Of a stretch of DNA of 64,000 nt, positions 11,196 through 22,590 are shown piece after piece. The notes under the pieces were generated by a model. It was given only the letters and a program-made list of their open reading frames with translations. It did no database searches and was not told the origin of the DNA. This DNA comes from Stenopsyche tienmushanensis (taxonomy: Eukaryota > Arthropoda > Insecta > Trichoptera > Stenopsychidae), in assembly GCA_008973525.1 (NCBI GenBank), contig WACJ01000264.1:455051-519050 (forward strand). Reading direction: 5' to 3'. Position 1 is the stretch's first letter. Each line of letters opens with the position of its first letter. The position numbers and the translations under genes are program-made.

Positions 11196-12182
11196 CAGGC
11201 TCAAGTCTAATTTGTATTTAAGTAGTCAGTAACTACTTGGAAATCAAATGTATCAGTACGCATTATTTTATTATGGGGTGCATTTTTACCACCCCTCCTT
11301 TAAATGCGTAATTAATGTCAGTCTGACGTTTATATAGTTGGTCGCATGAATATGTAATTAATAAAAGCTTAGATCGGGATTAGTTTGTAGCAGGTGTCTG
11401 CAGATAAGGGCGGATGTAGGTGGATGGGCGTAGATAGGTGTAGGCCGCGTGGCATAACTGGGTTGTTAATTCCTTTAATAAAGTCTCGCCCAGTTAAACT
11501 TATTAAGGCATAAAAGGCTCGTTATGCCGTGGGCCAGGGCAGCTGACACCAGGGGCGGCGGTCGGAAAAATAACAAATAATATTTTATTGCAAAAAGGCC
11601 CTCGATTGCGGCGATCGACCACGCGTGCGGCCATGGTCGTATTTGCGCATTTAATTGAATGCATAAAATCTAGGATGCGGCAGAATGTCCTATGCAAATA
11701 TTTTTTTTAATGTTACGGCGTGTTTATGCCACTCGTGTGCTAGCTACGGTAATTAGTCAAAGGGTTATATCCTTAAATAACAAGTCGTAATAATTTTATT
11801 ATGCGAGAGTTCTGGCAGCAAAATATTGATGTACTCATAAAAGTAACAATGAAAGCCCTATGTCAACATTGACCCCTAATTAGAAGCGACCTGGAATTTT
11901 CCTTGTATAAACGATGTATCGCGTGACCCACCCCCCTTCTGATTATGTGTTTGGAAAATTAATTAATTATTTCGTACAACCCTGTCGATGCTAATATTTG
12001 TTGTTCGTAATTGTGTTTTAAGGATTGTATATTTATAAAGTACATATAATTTGCGCCTAAAGTATGCATCGGTCATAAAATATGGAGTCGAAATGTTTTT
12101 CTATTAATTCTTTGATTAATGAGTTAATTTAAAATGCAAATAAAATATTCTGTTAGAAATACAAGCACAACATTGTAGATAA
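11196..12182. other. Repeat-poor intronic stretch
   Basis: No element recognised. A slightly more GC-rich segment at 11440-11690 has an antisense open frame of 64 codons with no domain. Confidence 0.4.
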
Positions 12183-12285
12183 AGAGCTATGGAGCGCTGA
12201 TCGCAACATGTGCGTGCATACTCTCTTTGGGTCGCTCGAGTGCACATTCAACATGTGAGCACAAACTCATTAAAGGGTTAAGCGT
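12183..12285. repeat. RepH copy 1
   Basis: Core ACATGTGCGTGCATACTCTC followed by a CTCGAGTGCACATTCAACATGTGA part, giving imperfect dyad symmetry. Six further related copies occur in the window. Confidence 0.6.
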
Positions 12286-12454
12286 GGCTCTTTGGATTAA
12301 ATAATTTGGATAAATAAAGGAGAAAAAAATAATAGTTGAAGCAGCCCAAATCACGACCTGAGCAAGTCATCGCTTTGTTATTCTCACTCGCTGTTTAAAA
12401 AGGTTGATAAACTCTCTTTTCAATTAAATGCTGCAATGACAAGCCAATACATCT

Positions 12455-12512
12455 TTTTGGATCAATCGAGTACGCTCTCTACATGTGAGTGCATACTCAT
12501 CAAAGGATGTGT
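12455..12512. repeat. RepH copy 2 (partial)
   Basis: ATCGAGTACGCTCTCTACAT...GTGAGTGCATACTCATCAAAGG matches the half-unit of copy 1, about 170 bp away in the same orientation. Confidence 0.5.
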
Positions 12513-12619
12513 TTCGAACTTGAAAAGACTAGGAAAGTGCTCTTAAATTCGTAATATTTTATTTCAGTCTCCTTTCAGACAAAACATATCAATTTAACAG
12601 TAATATCTTCTGTCGAGAG

Positions 12620-12715
12620 AAGAGAATCGACGGTTAGCCTTGGCGGTGGGAAGATGTTGACCCGCAGCTGTAATTTATCTCTCCACAAATAAAAAAATAA
12701 ATATTTAAGACGACA
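12620..12715 (+). mobile_element. Degenerate LTR-L fragment
   Basis: Resembles the segment GGTTAGCCTTGG...GGGA...CCCGCAGC...ATCTCTC...AATAAATA of LTR-L in plus orientation. Strongly diverged. Confidence 0.4.
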
Positions 12716-12782
12716 CGGTGATGGAACAACAGTGACTTATCAGTATTTCGTTCTGTATAAGACAGAGACCATGCCCCGTGAT

Positions 12783-13445
12783 TAGGGAATCCAATCCCGG
12801 GATCCCGGACACTTTTAGATGCTCATGAATCCCGGGACTAGTAAACGTAATTACTAATTGGCGAAACTAGGCGACGTCTAGGGGCAGTAACTGTCTAATC
12901 TATGTATGCATATATACAGTACATATATGTTTTTCAAATTGTTACATTAAATTTTCCCTACCGGTGATGTATTTACTACACCTCGACTCTAATAATGGGA
13001 ATATCTATATAAAATATAACAGATATGGGGTTCAAAGTTTTTGTATTCCTCCGTAGTATAATTACGAATTACATCAAAGTATTATAGTATATAAGTATTC
13101 ATCTGCAGCGACGGAAATAAATAATTTTTCGGGAAATCGGGAATTTTGCGAGTTTTAGTCTATGTCTCAACAGAAAGAAATTTTAGCAGCCACATTAATG
13201 ATGTCATACGAAAATGGGGGCTCACGCAGTGAAAAACTTATTTGTTATTTTTTTATTTTTAAGTCTTCAAGTAATTTTTTTATATTAAACAAATGGACTT
13301 GTTAGTAATTTTCGATCAAACGTATCAATGTAATTTCTTAAACTATTGAAAATCCCGGTCCCAGGATCCCGGGACTGATCCCGTGTTGGTCTAATTACAA
13401 TCTCGGAATCCCGGGATCGAAAATTTGGCTTAGGATTGGATTCAC
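12783..13445 (+). mobile_element. hAT-E copy 4
   Basis: Starts TAGGGAATCCAATCCCGGGA and is otherwise nearly collinear with copy 2 in inverted orientation. Ends GGATTGGATTCACATGAC, the same altered tip as copy 2. No transposase remnant. Confidence 0.75.
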
Positions 13446-13594
13446 ATGACAATTTTGATAAAAAATAAACTGAAAAAGAAATGTGTCTTGGTTGACATGA
13501 TTTAAACCCTTTTAGTTATCTAAAGTAAAAAAAGAAGAAAATATTTGTAGCGTGGGTAATTTAACATCCCACAATTTAATTTGCTAGACCACAC
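13446..13594 (+). mobile_element. Shared flank plus first ~48 bp of LTR-L
   Basis: 13446-13545 repeats the flank at 3907-3999 in inverted orientation. TGTAGCGTGGGTAATTTAAC at 13546 is the LTR-L start, which breaks at about 13594 where RepB-like sequence begins. Confidence 0.65.
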
Positions 13595-13599
13595 AGTCA

Positions 13600-13895
13600 C
13601 ATTGATGGTGTTATACGAAACGATGTTTTGGTCATTCGAAGTACCTAGCTACGGAGACGAGTAGTTATTTGATTAACAAGGGTTTTTCTCTCCTGTGTAT
13701 CCCATAGGCTGTCGAAGATAGGAGTGTCATCTTTTGCACAGATTCCTCTTTCTTATCATGTAATTGACAGTTTCACATTCGACAGGGTAAGCTGCGTAAT
13801 ATTTATTTACATCATTACCCCAAAGGTTTGATTGTTACACACGAGCGTAGGGTTTTATGGGTGGGTAGCGTAGAGTGGAAAACACCTACCCAGAT
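13600..13895 (-). repeat. RepB copy
   Basis: Shares CTAGCTACGGAGACGAGT-type, AGGCTGTCGAAGATA-type and GGGCGTAGGGTT-like blocks with 19450-19800. The hairpin segment is degraded here. Confidence 0.5.
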
Positions 13896-14690
13896 TTAAA
13901 ATGACAGTATTTCTATCAGCAACCGATTACTTGCATCTCATCGCTCGGCATCATCGCGGCCCGAAAGCAGAACGAACCCGCGTGCGCCCCCACTCCAGGA
14001 ACTCTGCTCTAATGCTCGGGAAATCCTTTTTATTCAATGTTGAATGGCAGCAGACTTGTATTGTTAAATACCAGCAACTGACTATGTTCTATCCAAACTT
14101 GAACGATAGTTTCGAATATTTATGTGAAAGCTTATAAATAGTAGTGATAGCTAGCGAGCCAATATTGTATTTTATAATGCAATTTAGATAAAATTTCGTT
14201 TCGTATAGTGCTGGGTGGTTTTTTTTTAATGGGAATATAAACTGTATCATTTGCGGTGATTTTCGAGTTCATAAATAACATTAAAGTGTCGTATGAATGC
14301 CATTATGGAGCGCATCGAACAATGGTTGAATTCCCCTGGCGTAAAGGTTTATATTGAAATTTCACAAAGCCATATAAAATATATGGCACGTAAATTCTAA
14401 TGAAACATATCAAAATATTATTAACAGTTTTGCGGTCGGTTTTGGGAAAACAATGTTTAACCCTTTCGGAATTAGGAATGCTTTCATACTGAATGAAATC
14501 CATGGATTTAAGTCCGATTGGTCGTTTGCATATTTAAAAGGGTTGTTTTATTTATTTTTTAATGGAAGACCCTTTCGAAAGTATGCTTAAAGATCTGTTT
14601 TAGTTTTGCGCTGCGTTCAAAATCAGTAAATCAAAGAAAATGATGGCGTTTCGCTTCATCGAACCGACTAGCGGGCTAAGTTGCTTAATG
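13896..14690. other. Unassigned intronic stretch
   Basis: A 78-codon open frame at 13901-14137 has no recognised domain and starts inside RepB-like sequence. Nothing else identified. Confidence 0.35.
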
Positions 14691-15371
14691 GCACTTGAGG
14701 GCTAGGAAGTTTCTATCTCCGACTCTATAAATCAAAGCTTGAGACCTGCCAAACAGTTGTAAACAAGACTCATTAGCAGATATGAGTTCATGATATTCGC
14801 GAAACCATGAAAGGCTTCTGAGGCGTCGAAAAAACTCGGTCTAAATTGGCGCCAAGTAATATTGTTCCCGAAACAATACCCAAACTTGGGGGTCCCATCC
14901 ACTGAAATGAAACTAAGTTTGCATGTAGTTTGGGGTGAACCGTAACAACTTGTGGCTAACTCCACTTTGATCGCTTTAGGTCCAAGTCCCTCTCTTTACA
15001 GTGCCACAATTTGTTTTTGGACATACGAAACATCTTCCACGTGCTGAACCTGTGTCAAATTTGCAAGGGTTCAGATCAATCTCAATCTTTGATACACTTA
15101 ACAACCAAGCCCATAACGATCCTAATTCATTTAACACTTTTGCATGGAATAAATTTTCGATTTTGTTTCTTCGGATACAAGAGAGTAAATCGTAAATCTC
15201 TTTTTGAACGCTTTGGAGCTGCTTTAAAACATAATTGATGGAAAAAAAATCAAATAAATCATCATCTTGCATAAAAACGGCTCTATTTCTGATCATCATC
15301 CACCGTGCGGCGTCTCCTCTCTGATCCAATAGAATGCAGATCATAAATATCATTTCGACTGGGAATCAGTT
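14691..15371 (-). pseudogene. Unrecognised degraded coding relic
   Basis: The 125-codon frame at 14976-15353 ends GRCFVCPKTNCGTVKRG, with C-x2-C-x4-C spacing. Frames further downstream on the same strand (14732-14965) also look coding-like. It could be the tail of a DNA-transposon protein with a Cys-rich C-terminus. I do not recognise the family. Confidence 0.3.
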
Positions 15372-15582
15372 ATTAGGTTAGCATGCATCCCAAAGGATGG
15401 ATTGTATTAACTGATACTCTTTTAAGACTATCAGTTCGACCTTCACTGAGCAACTTAACCAATTTCGTACCATGTTTTTGACTCATCACATCACTGCCAT
15501 AAACTTGCACGAGCTTCCAATGGATATTCGAAACGGTAGTGTTCTGCAAATTCAAAAACGGATGATCGCGCGAATCTTGCAT
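15372..15582 (-). pseudogene. Mariner/Tc1-type N-terminal fragment (possibly mar6)
   Basis: Reads HWKLVQVYGSDVMSQKHG then SEGRTDSLKR, resembling the helix-turn-helix segment and the following K-F-x-x-GRT-D turn of mariner-type transposases. Short and broken; the match is moderate. Confidence 0.4.
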
Positions 15583-15604
15583 GGACGGGAAGTGGTGGGA
15601 AAAT

Positions 15605-15990
15605 AATTTTCAAATGCAAAGATACGACCCGATAGAGGCCGTACAAAAGCCCCATGTATACATTTCACCCCTAAAACTATATCAGAAAGCCCTAAAATTA
15701 GAGGGAGTGACCATAAGGTTTCCATGTCTAACCGGTCCAAATTTCGGACCACTGCCTTGCCCTACACGGATACTCCGAAGGCGATAAAGACTAAAACCTA
15801 AGCAACGAGGTGATTAGGGAACAGAAAGAAGACGCTTTTCTGGACTCTAATATGACACGCGATGAAACGATATCATTACGCCCCAGAATCCAAAGGATAA
15901 TGAAAGAAGAGGATGGGCGGGAGCGCGCGATGACTTCTTCATCGGAAGAGTTTACTGTGACTGAACAAAATGTTACTGTTGGGATTCCCC
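15605..15990 (-). repeat. RepD copy 2
   Basis: Near full length, minus-oriented. Holds CCCCATGTATACATTTCACC, AACCGGTCCAAATTTCGGAC and the RepD 5' block TTTACTGTGACTGAACAAAA. Aligns with 20690-20950 and 22250-22590. Confidence 0.75.
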
Positions 15991-16867
15991 TTACACGACA
16001 TGTACGCCAACTTCAAAACAAATAAAATCCCCCAGCCTCAGGAGCTAAAAATATGTAATAAAATATTGAATACTCAGCTAAGACGCCTAGAAAAATATTA
16101 TTAACAATATTTATTTATTTTCATATATTAGAGCAGCTTTATCCCTAATAATTTGCTTCCACGAGGAATAGGTGCAGCATATAAATTAAGCGGAATGTCT
16201 TTCATTATTACAGTAATTTGCCTTCAATGCAGAGGATCTTAATCTCCTTGTTGGGAGATTTTCGTGGGTGGAAACATTAAACGTGTATAGAATATGGGGA
16301 TGAGCCAATTAAGTACGAAGAAGCTCAATTTATTTTTGATCGATGTAATTAATGAAAATTTGAACAAACCTGATGAAAAACACTTTTTTTTCATATTCCA
16401 TTTATAAATGTGTGCTTATCGTCGTTTGTATTTCCGCGAGAATTTTTATATTCAATCATCAACCCTTTGATTAGTAAATTATAAATTGAGATAAAAACAG
16501 ATGCTATATTCTTATGTTCGGCGCATATCGTTCATACAAATCCACTCGAGTCCGATCGCAGCATATTCGCGATTACTCATCAACGGGTTGTGATTTGACT
16601 TTGAATTTAACCATTGTGTATTTGTGAATTTAACCAATGTGTTAGCAAAATAACTATTTCAAAACTTATTCCACTTTTTTTTATTTTATAACTTTTCTAA
16701 TTAGAAGTGTAAAACGGCACGTATTTTTGGCACTACGGATATAAACGCAAATATTTTGGAAAAGTCAAAATACAGTCTTATATGTGTGTCCTCGTTTTTG
16801 GTAACAAAGGAAAGTGTTTGATTAAGCTTGAAATCGATACATTTGGGACCCGTAACACGAGGCATAT
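15991..16867. other. AT-rich intronic stretch
   Basis: No element recognised except a weak RepH copy at 16530-16595 (CCACTCGAGTCCGATCGCAG...ATTACTCATCAACGGGTT). Confidence 0.4.
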
Positions 16868-17135
16868 CCTGAAAGTAAGTGTACTGAATATTTATGTATT
16901 TTTTTAAAGGTGTATTTGAAAAAAAAGATATTATTGATAAATTTGTTCACTATTTTTCAACACATGCACAAGCTTTTTTATGTCCTCTTTGAAGAACTCT
17001 TCAGCCAGCTCCTTCCCCAATTTCAGAACCTCTTTCTGAACCTGCTCGTCGGTTGAAAATTTAAATCCATCCATGTGTTCTTTCAAAAAGGGGAAAGATG
17101 ATAATATGAAGGCACCAAATTAGGGGAATACCAAT
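16868..17135 (-). mobile_element. mar2 mariner, C-terminal fragment with one end
   Basis: The end TCCTGAAAGTAAGTGTACTG matches the mar2 terminal repeat at 55078. The minus strand reads SPNLVPSYYHLSPFLKEHMD, then FSTDEQVQKEVLKLGKELAE and EFFKEDIKKLVHV: the mariner C-terminus. The third catalytic Asp (usual D-Y-H) is replaced by Tyr. Confidence 0.75.
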
Positions 17136-18544
17136 TTTTATCTTCAGTTACAATAGAGCTCAAGAATTCAATTCAAGTCACGCAAGAAACTCGCGGGTGC
17201 TTACACTTGGTGGGATTTCTTACCGACATCTTTCACGCAATGGGATATTACAACAACTGGGGAACTACAACGTGAATTTACATAGTACTGTATTCCAGCT
17301 ATGTTCATTTTATGAAAATACAGCCCATTATTGTTACAGTACACTTACTTTCGGGATATGCCTCGTAGTATCTCAAATTGGATCACTACTTACTTATTAC
17401 TACACGTACTTATTGCATAAGTAATAGAAGCACTGCATTGAAAATAAAGCACTGCATGCCACATGTGCGTGCATACTCTCTCTGGATCGCTCGAGTGCAC
17501 ACTCAACATGTGAATCGCTTTCCTGTATGTGTTAAGCGTATTAGTAAATGATGTCGTACTGAATCGAATGCCTTTTCGTAGTCGATTAAACTTAATGTAA
17601 TGTGTAAAGGCTTCATTATTTGATATTGAAATGCACTTTACGTTGTGTTAACATAAAGGCATTGTAAACCACATGATAAAGCCATAAGCATATTGTCAAA
17701 TGGCCATATCCCAAAATAATACATTTCGACGATAACAACTATATTTAAAAAAAAGAAAATATAGCAGTATCCTGACACGTTCATAAATTTGGGGCGTAGC
17801 TCAGACCCCCTGTGTGTTTATATATAAATGTCGACTCATCTTAGGAAATAAGCTATACATGGGGGTATAAAAATGAATATATTGTCCGACAAATGGGGCG
17901 GAGAAAGCGCTTGCCCTTCGTAAATTGGGTTTTGACCTTCAGATAAAAAGCTTTAGTTACGAAAGATCCCCAAAGACCTAAAGAGTGTCACACTTCACAC
18001 TCTGATGGTCTTCAATATTACGCCCTCACAGTACCTTTTCGGCTTCTAATATAGTACAAGCCCAACTTTTCAGCGAATTAAAAATAAAATCGAAGAGTAC
18101 ACGGAAATATTGCTGAAGATCTCGATACGATGCGGATCTCGTAAATCTGACCGAGTGCCATTTAAGCTTTCAATAATCTCGTAGATTCTCCCCAAAGATA
18201 TATTTCCGCTTCCTTACGAAAATTTAATTTCCATCCCTTTCCTGTACCATATTTCTGGAGCATAAGTGCCGGCCAGCCCATAAAAAATAATTTTATCGCA
18301 ACTTATCGAACGACCCACTCGCATATGAAAATATTCATATGTGGACAGGATCTATGTATGTAGCGGTTTGTGTAAGAAATGTGTTCCGTTCGTGTTTTGT
18401 ACCGAAAAAAATCACCTCAGGATTGCCGCACATTCTACGAATAAAACGTAAACGGTCTAATATTACTACGTTTTTATATTATCGCAATACAAGGTGTATC
18501 CCAAAAGTCATGAAATATATATTTTTTAAAAGATCTACGCTAGT
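17136..18544. other. AT-rich intronic stretch
   Basis: Only a RepH copy at 17455-17520 recognised. The open frames at 17197-17424 and 18339-18548 have no domain. Confidence 0.4.
17455..17520. repeat. RepH copy
   Basis: GCCACATGTGCGTGCATACT then CTCGAGTGCACACTCAACAT, nearly identical to the copy at 12183. Confidence 0.65.
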
Positions 18545-18653
18545 TTAGCCAGCAACATCATGGTCCGATAGAATAACAGACTCGTGCACTAGAGCGGCCA
18601 TCCCGACGAGCACGTGGGGGCTGGAAGCAGCCCGGGGACTCTGCCCCCGAGAG
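18545..18653 (+). repeat. GC-rich module, inverted relative to other LTR-L copies
   Basis: On the plus strand reads CAGCAACATCATGGTCCGAT ... CATCCCGACGAGCACGTG ... GCCCGGGGACTCTGCCCCCG. In the copy at 54355 the same module runs in the same orientation as the LTR; here the LTR is minus and the module is plus. Confidence 0.6.
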
Positions 18654-18673
18654 CGACCCCACTTCTGACACCA
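18654..18673 (-). promoter_or_regulatory. Putative primer-binding site, tRNA-Leu
   Basis: The minus strand reads TGGTGTCAGAAGTGGGGTCG. The 3' end of eukaryotic tRNA-Leu (CAA type, CCCACTTCTGACACCA) is complementary to its first 16 bases. A PBS just after TTACA is what an LTR retrotransposon would have. Confidence 0.65.
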
Positions 18674-18674
18674 G

Positions 18675-18992
18675 TGTAACGTTGAGGTAAGGGACGAATG
18701 GATGGGAATAGAGGGGCGTCGAATAGAAAAACTCTCTTCGCTAAAGAACTATTTATTCCACAGATGGAGAAAGAGAGAGAGATCTGGCTGCAGGAGAGAC
18801 TACCCCCCACAGCCAAGTTAACTGACTACCCTCCCGACTCCCGCCTCCTGCGCATCATTACCCAACCGGCAACGGTGCACGCGCAAGAAACAATCGGTCA
18901 GTATGTAGATGCAATGTCTCTGCAGGGCCACAAGAGATGGCGCTGTTAAAATAACACATTGTTCGTGGGGATCGTATATCGCCCACGCTACA
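18675..18992 (-). mobile_element. LTR-L, most complete LTR (318 bp)
   Basis: The minus strand starts TGTAGCGTGGGCGATATACG and ends CCTCAACGTTACA, a TGT...ACA LTR. It is directly followed, after one C, by a tRNA-Leu-like primer-binding site. Inside are GTTATTTTAACAGCGCCATC, CAGATCTCTCTCTCTTTCTC and GTGGAATAAATAG. Upstream on the minus strand (18993-19050) is a flank also found upstream of the LTR at 7635. No retrotransposon coding was found nearby. Confidence 0.75.
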
Positions 18993-19274
18993 GAATCAAG
19001 ATCCACCAAAAAGAATCGAGGACTTATCGTAGACTGGAATTCCATTGAGATCATTTAAAGTATGAAAGTTTTTACAGAGGAAGTAGTCCCTTTTACGCAG
19101 CGTTTACGGTCTGTTATTGAGGTACACTTCTAAAAGTCCCTCCCATATCACCCAATTGATTTTAATACATTGCGATCGGTAGAGGTGTCAATATGTTTCA
19201 TGAATTGCAAGGAATATACACTGTGATTTGACAGGGTCTGCTAGACAAATTGTTACTTTTATCGAATTTTAAGC

Positions 19275-19830
19275 ATAATCGCACGCAGGAAACGAGCGCA
19301 GGAAAGACCAGTTCCAGACCATGTGCACCCGAAAGTGCGATGGAGGAAGGAGAACAGAGGTTAAGCTAAATTTCAAAGAAATACTACCGCGGATTCACTG
19401 CCACTACGACTTCAGCCTCAGTTAGAAGGGGGCTGCAGCAGATAACGGACTACAGGGGCTGCCCTTTCTTCATGGTACTCGTATCGGTTCGGCCAGTCTT
19501 AGTATCTAGCCACAGAGACGAGTCGCCGTTCAAATAGCCTAAAACCGTCCTCCATTGTTGCCTTTGACACAGTCTCCACCAAGTACTGTAATCGGCTGTT
19601 CCACACTCCCCTGTGGGTATGCAGCACAGGGTGACCTGCGCACCCAACTCATGTTAGCTGGACTAGCTCAGCGGCGTTTGATGAGCAAACCGACGAAGTT
19701 AATTTCGCACACCTCTACTCCACATCATTAGGCAACGCGGAGGAAGGATTACCTCAGGGATTTAACCGTTGCCCACGGGCGTAGGGTTGATTTAATGGGT
19801 GGGCAATACGGAGTTTATTTTATGAATTGC
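19275..19830 (-). repeat. RepB copy, longest minus-oriented
   Basis: Aligns in reverse with 24937-25400: CTAGCCACAGAGACGAGTCG, ACTGTAATCGGCTGTTCCAC, a hairpin region (GGGTATGCAGC...CTGCGCACCC) and CCTCCATCGCACTTTCGGGT-type end (minus). A GGGCGTAGGGTTGA block lies at about 19777. Confidence 0.7.
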
Positions 19831-20003
19831 TTTTATTCTATTTATTAATGATACTCTCTGTTTCTTTCCAATGTATTTGTTGGCACTTTTCTGGGTGATT
19901 TATTTGCTTTATTTTGTTCTCTAAAGTCTGCAGCGACGCATGTTGTCGTTGCGTGTAACTAACATGCTACTTTTTATCCAAGACGGCTCAGCATCTTAGC
20001 GTC

Positions 20004-20145
20004 TCACCGTTTCTGACACCAGTGTTATGTGGTGGAGCAGGGGCGTTCCGCTCCCACGTGTTTGTCAAGATGGACAGTTGTCGAATAGGCATTTTGTCAT
20101 CTTCTTAACTGATTTCTTTATTGATTTTATTCTCCAACTGCCGTT
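20004..20145 (-). mobile_element. LTR-L 3' half with PBS-like sequence
   Basis: The minus strand ends ...CACATAACAC then TGGTGTCAGAAACGG. The first 11 bases match the tRNA-Leu PBS. GGGAGCGGAACGCCCCTGC is the GC-rich module equivalent. Confidence 0.55.
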
Positions 20146-20200
20146 TGGAGTTTCACTTTTAATCTCGTTTAACCCAATTTCCATCACAACACCTTTACAA
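20146..20200 (-). repeat. Fragment matching the FB arm
   Basis: CTGCCGTTTGGAGTTTCACT and following TCGTTTAACCCAATTT match the inner block of the FB arms (10126-10157 and 10984-11023). Again next to an LTR-L piece. Confidence 0.55.
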
Positions 20201-20689
20201 ATTTTACTTCAAAAATGGATTTCTTATCTCAATATTTTAATTCATAGCGAACGAACAATCGGTCTTTATATCAGTGTAAATATTATTTAAACGGAGGGAG
20301 CTTAAACGAAAGACTTTACAGGGTTATAGAAAGAGACACTTGTATAATATGATGATCATTATTATGTCCTGCAAGCTGATGATAAGAGAAATCAATGCAT
20401 TATCTTAAATTATACGTAATAGGACTATTGAAGATTAGATCAGTTTTAAGATGTACATGTTGGGTATAGTTATTATCAAATACCAAGATCAAGGCGGTCT
20501 TCACAATTTAATGGATCTTAGTGCTTTCTTTTTTTTTTAAATAAATTCAACAGATTTTTTAAATAAATTCATGAATAATCTTTGCTAAGTTACTGAGTCT
20601 ATTTTGGGATGTATTGATCAGAAAATTAAGATTATTTGTTCCAAAATGTACTAAAATACTAATGGGGTTTAGTAATACTGTATCATCCC

Positions 20690-20950
20690 GCGTCACGGTA
20701 GTGTCCATAAAAGCTTCTCCTTCCTGTTCCCGGATCGGACACACACCATATTCTGTGGACATGTTAGGCCAAGGAGTCCGATCGCGAGGCGCTTTTTCGC
20801 TGTGTCAACGGTCCGAAATTTGGACAGGTTAAACACGGACACCTTGTGGTTACTCCTTCTAATTTTAGGGCTTTCTGTAAGAGTTTTGGGGGAAAATGTA
20901 TACATGGGGCTTTAGTAAGGCCTCCATCGGGTCTTACCTTTGCATTTTAA
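20690..20950 (+). repeat. RepD copy 3
   Basis: Holds TCCGATCGCGAGGCGC, GGTCCGAAATTTGGACAGGT and AATGTATACATGGGGCTTTA, aligning with copies at 15605 (reverse) and 25750. Confidence 0.75.
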
Positions 20951-22249
20951 AATTATTTTACATGGATTATATAAACAAATCGATTCATTTAATTTGGCAA
21001 ATTTAGTTATAACGAAGACTTAGAATGTTTCTAAAATAATTCATTGTGTCAAATTTCTATAAGAAATAATTACATTACATTAAGTACGTCTTGATTAGCT
21101 GTAAAAATGACAAGAAGCAAATTCCATGAGAATTTTTAAAATGATTTAAAACTTATTGTAAATTCAACGAACCAGGTCTACGAGCCGGATGATGAATGTT
21201 AGGATTTACTTTGGGTTTTCATTATATTTTTTTGAATTTAATGCAATTAACTAATGCATTCGGCTGCGTTTTGTTTGAACTAATTTAATGTTTAATGAAA
21301 CATTTGATTTTTTTCATTAATTTGATTTGGGGCATTCGAGGGAATATAGGCTATATTGTTGGATTCCATCATGAACAGCCACTTTTTTAAATTGTATGCT
21401 TGAAAAAACCCCAAATTTAGCCGACTGTAATCCCGTAGAAAGCAAGGATTTTATTTTTTAGACCTTTCTTTGTTTAACAAAAAATGTCTTTTGTCTCTTG
21501 AGAGCTGAGTGTATTTTGTACAGTCGGATGAACGTGGCTTTGTTTTAATATTTTTCATTTTTATCAAATTAAATTATTGATAAAAATAAGGATTTTCTGT
21601 AACGAAATTAGGCTTAAATTCGATCAGAATTAATCATACATAAAAATCCTTAAATTATGAAAAATATGGGTTATAGGGGCGGAAAATAGATAGCCGTTAA
21701 AACAATTCTTTTCATCTGGATTTCATCATATAAAACCTTTTGATTACAAAAATATCCTTCAAACACACCGTCGAGGGTCGTCTTAAAAGCACATTTACTC
21801 TTTATTATAAAGTCTATAATTGAAACACACTGAGTGTGGCTAGATTCACGACCCACTTACTCGTGAATCGCCGCCCGAGATTAACAAGATAAAAGGCGAT
21901 ATGAAAGGCAGCGATGGCAAACCGCCGACCGGTGTAAATCCCCGCTCCCAAAGGGTTTTAGGGTTCGTAAAATAAAAAATAAATAAAGACAGAAGAAAAG
22001 CCGATAATAAAACTTTTTATAGTATCCGAAGAATGCGCCAAGCGTACCGTGATTGAAAAAGTTCATCGCCACGCACGTGAACGATGTGATGAGGTCAAAA
22101 TTCGACTTTTAGGGGTGCTCCTAACCACCCTGTGCGTTTTTTTGAATGGCACTGGATGGATACTATTGAATTACTGAAGAGGTAATGCTGCTTTTACTCG
22201 ACTCAATGGTGCACTTACAGCGAGTGCTCGGCTTTGAATTTGTGTCTCG
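20951..22249. other. AT-rich repeat-poor stretch
   Basis: No element or domain recognised. Several short open frames are unrelated to known families. Confidence 0.4.
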
Positions 22250-22590
22250 CATGCGGCACCGATGGAGGTCATAGAATGTTCATGTTCAACCGGTCCAAAT
22301 TTCGGACCACAGATACATCGAAAGTGCGCCTTGCGATCGGACGCCTTGTCCACAGAACATGATCTGCGTTCATGAACGGACCTCAGCACGGATGCTCTGA
22401 TGTCGGTGAAAGCTCAAACCTACGCAACGAGGCCCTAAACCGCCCATGTCCTTTGAGGAACTGTAACGTTCAGTGATCCGGGAAAATAATAAGCTTTTAT
22501 GGACTCTATCGGATGACCTTTTCATCGGAAGAATTTACTTTGACAGAACAAAATGGCCGACAAACACGCGGGACCAAACAAAATAAACAT
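22250..22590 (-). repeat. RepD copy 4
   Basis: Minus-oriented; contains TCAACCGGTCCAAATTTCGG, TTGCGATCGGACGCCTTGTC, GGAAGAATTTACTTTGACAG and the 5' block AATGGCCGACAAACACGCGG. Confidence 0.75.

Noticed and set aside
18661..18675. Reading the tRNA-Leu-like PBS as an end of a CACTG transposon
   Set aside because: Not excluded, but the 16-base match to the tRNA-Leu 3' end and position right after TTACA make a PBS the better reading for this copy.
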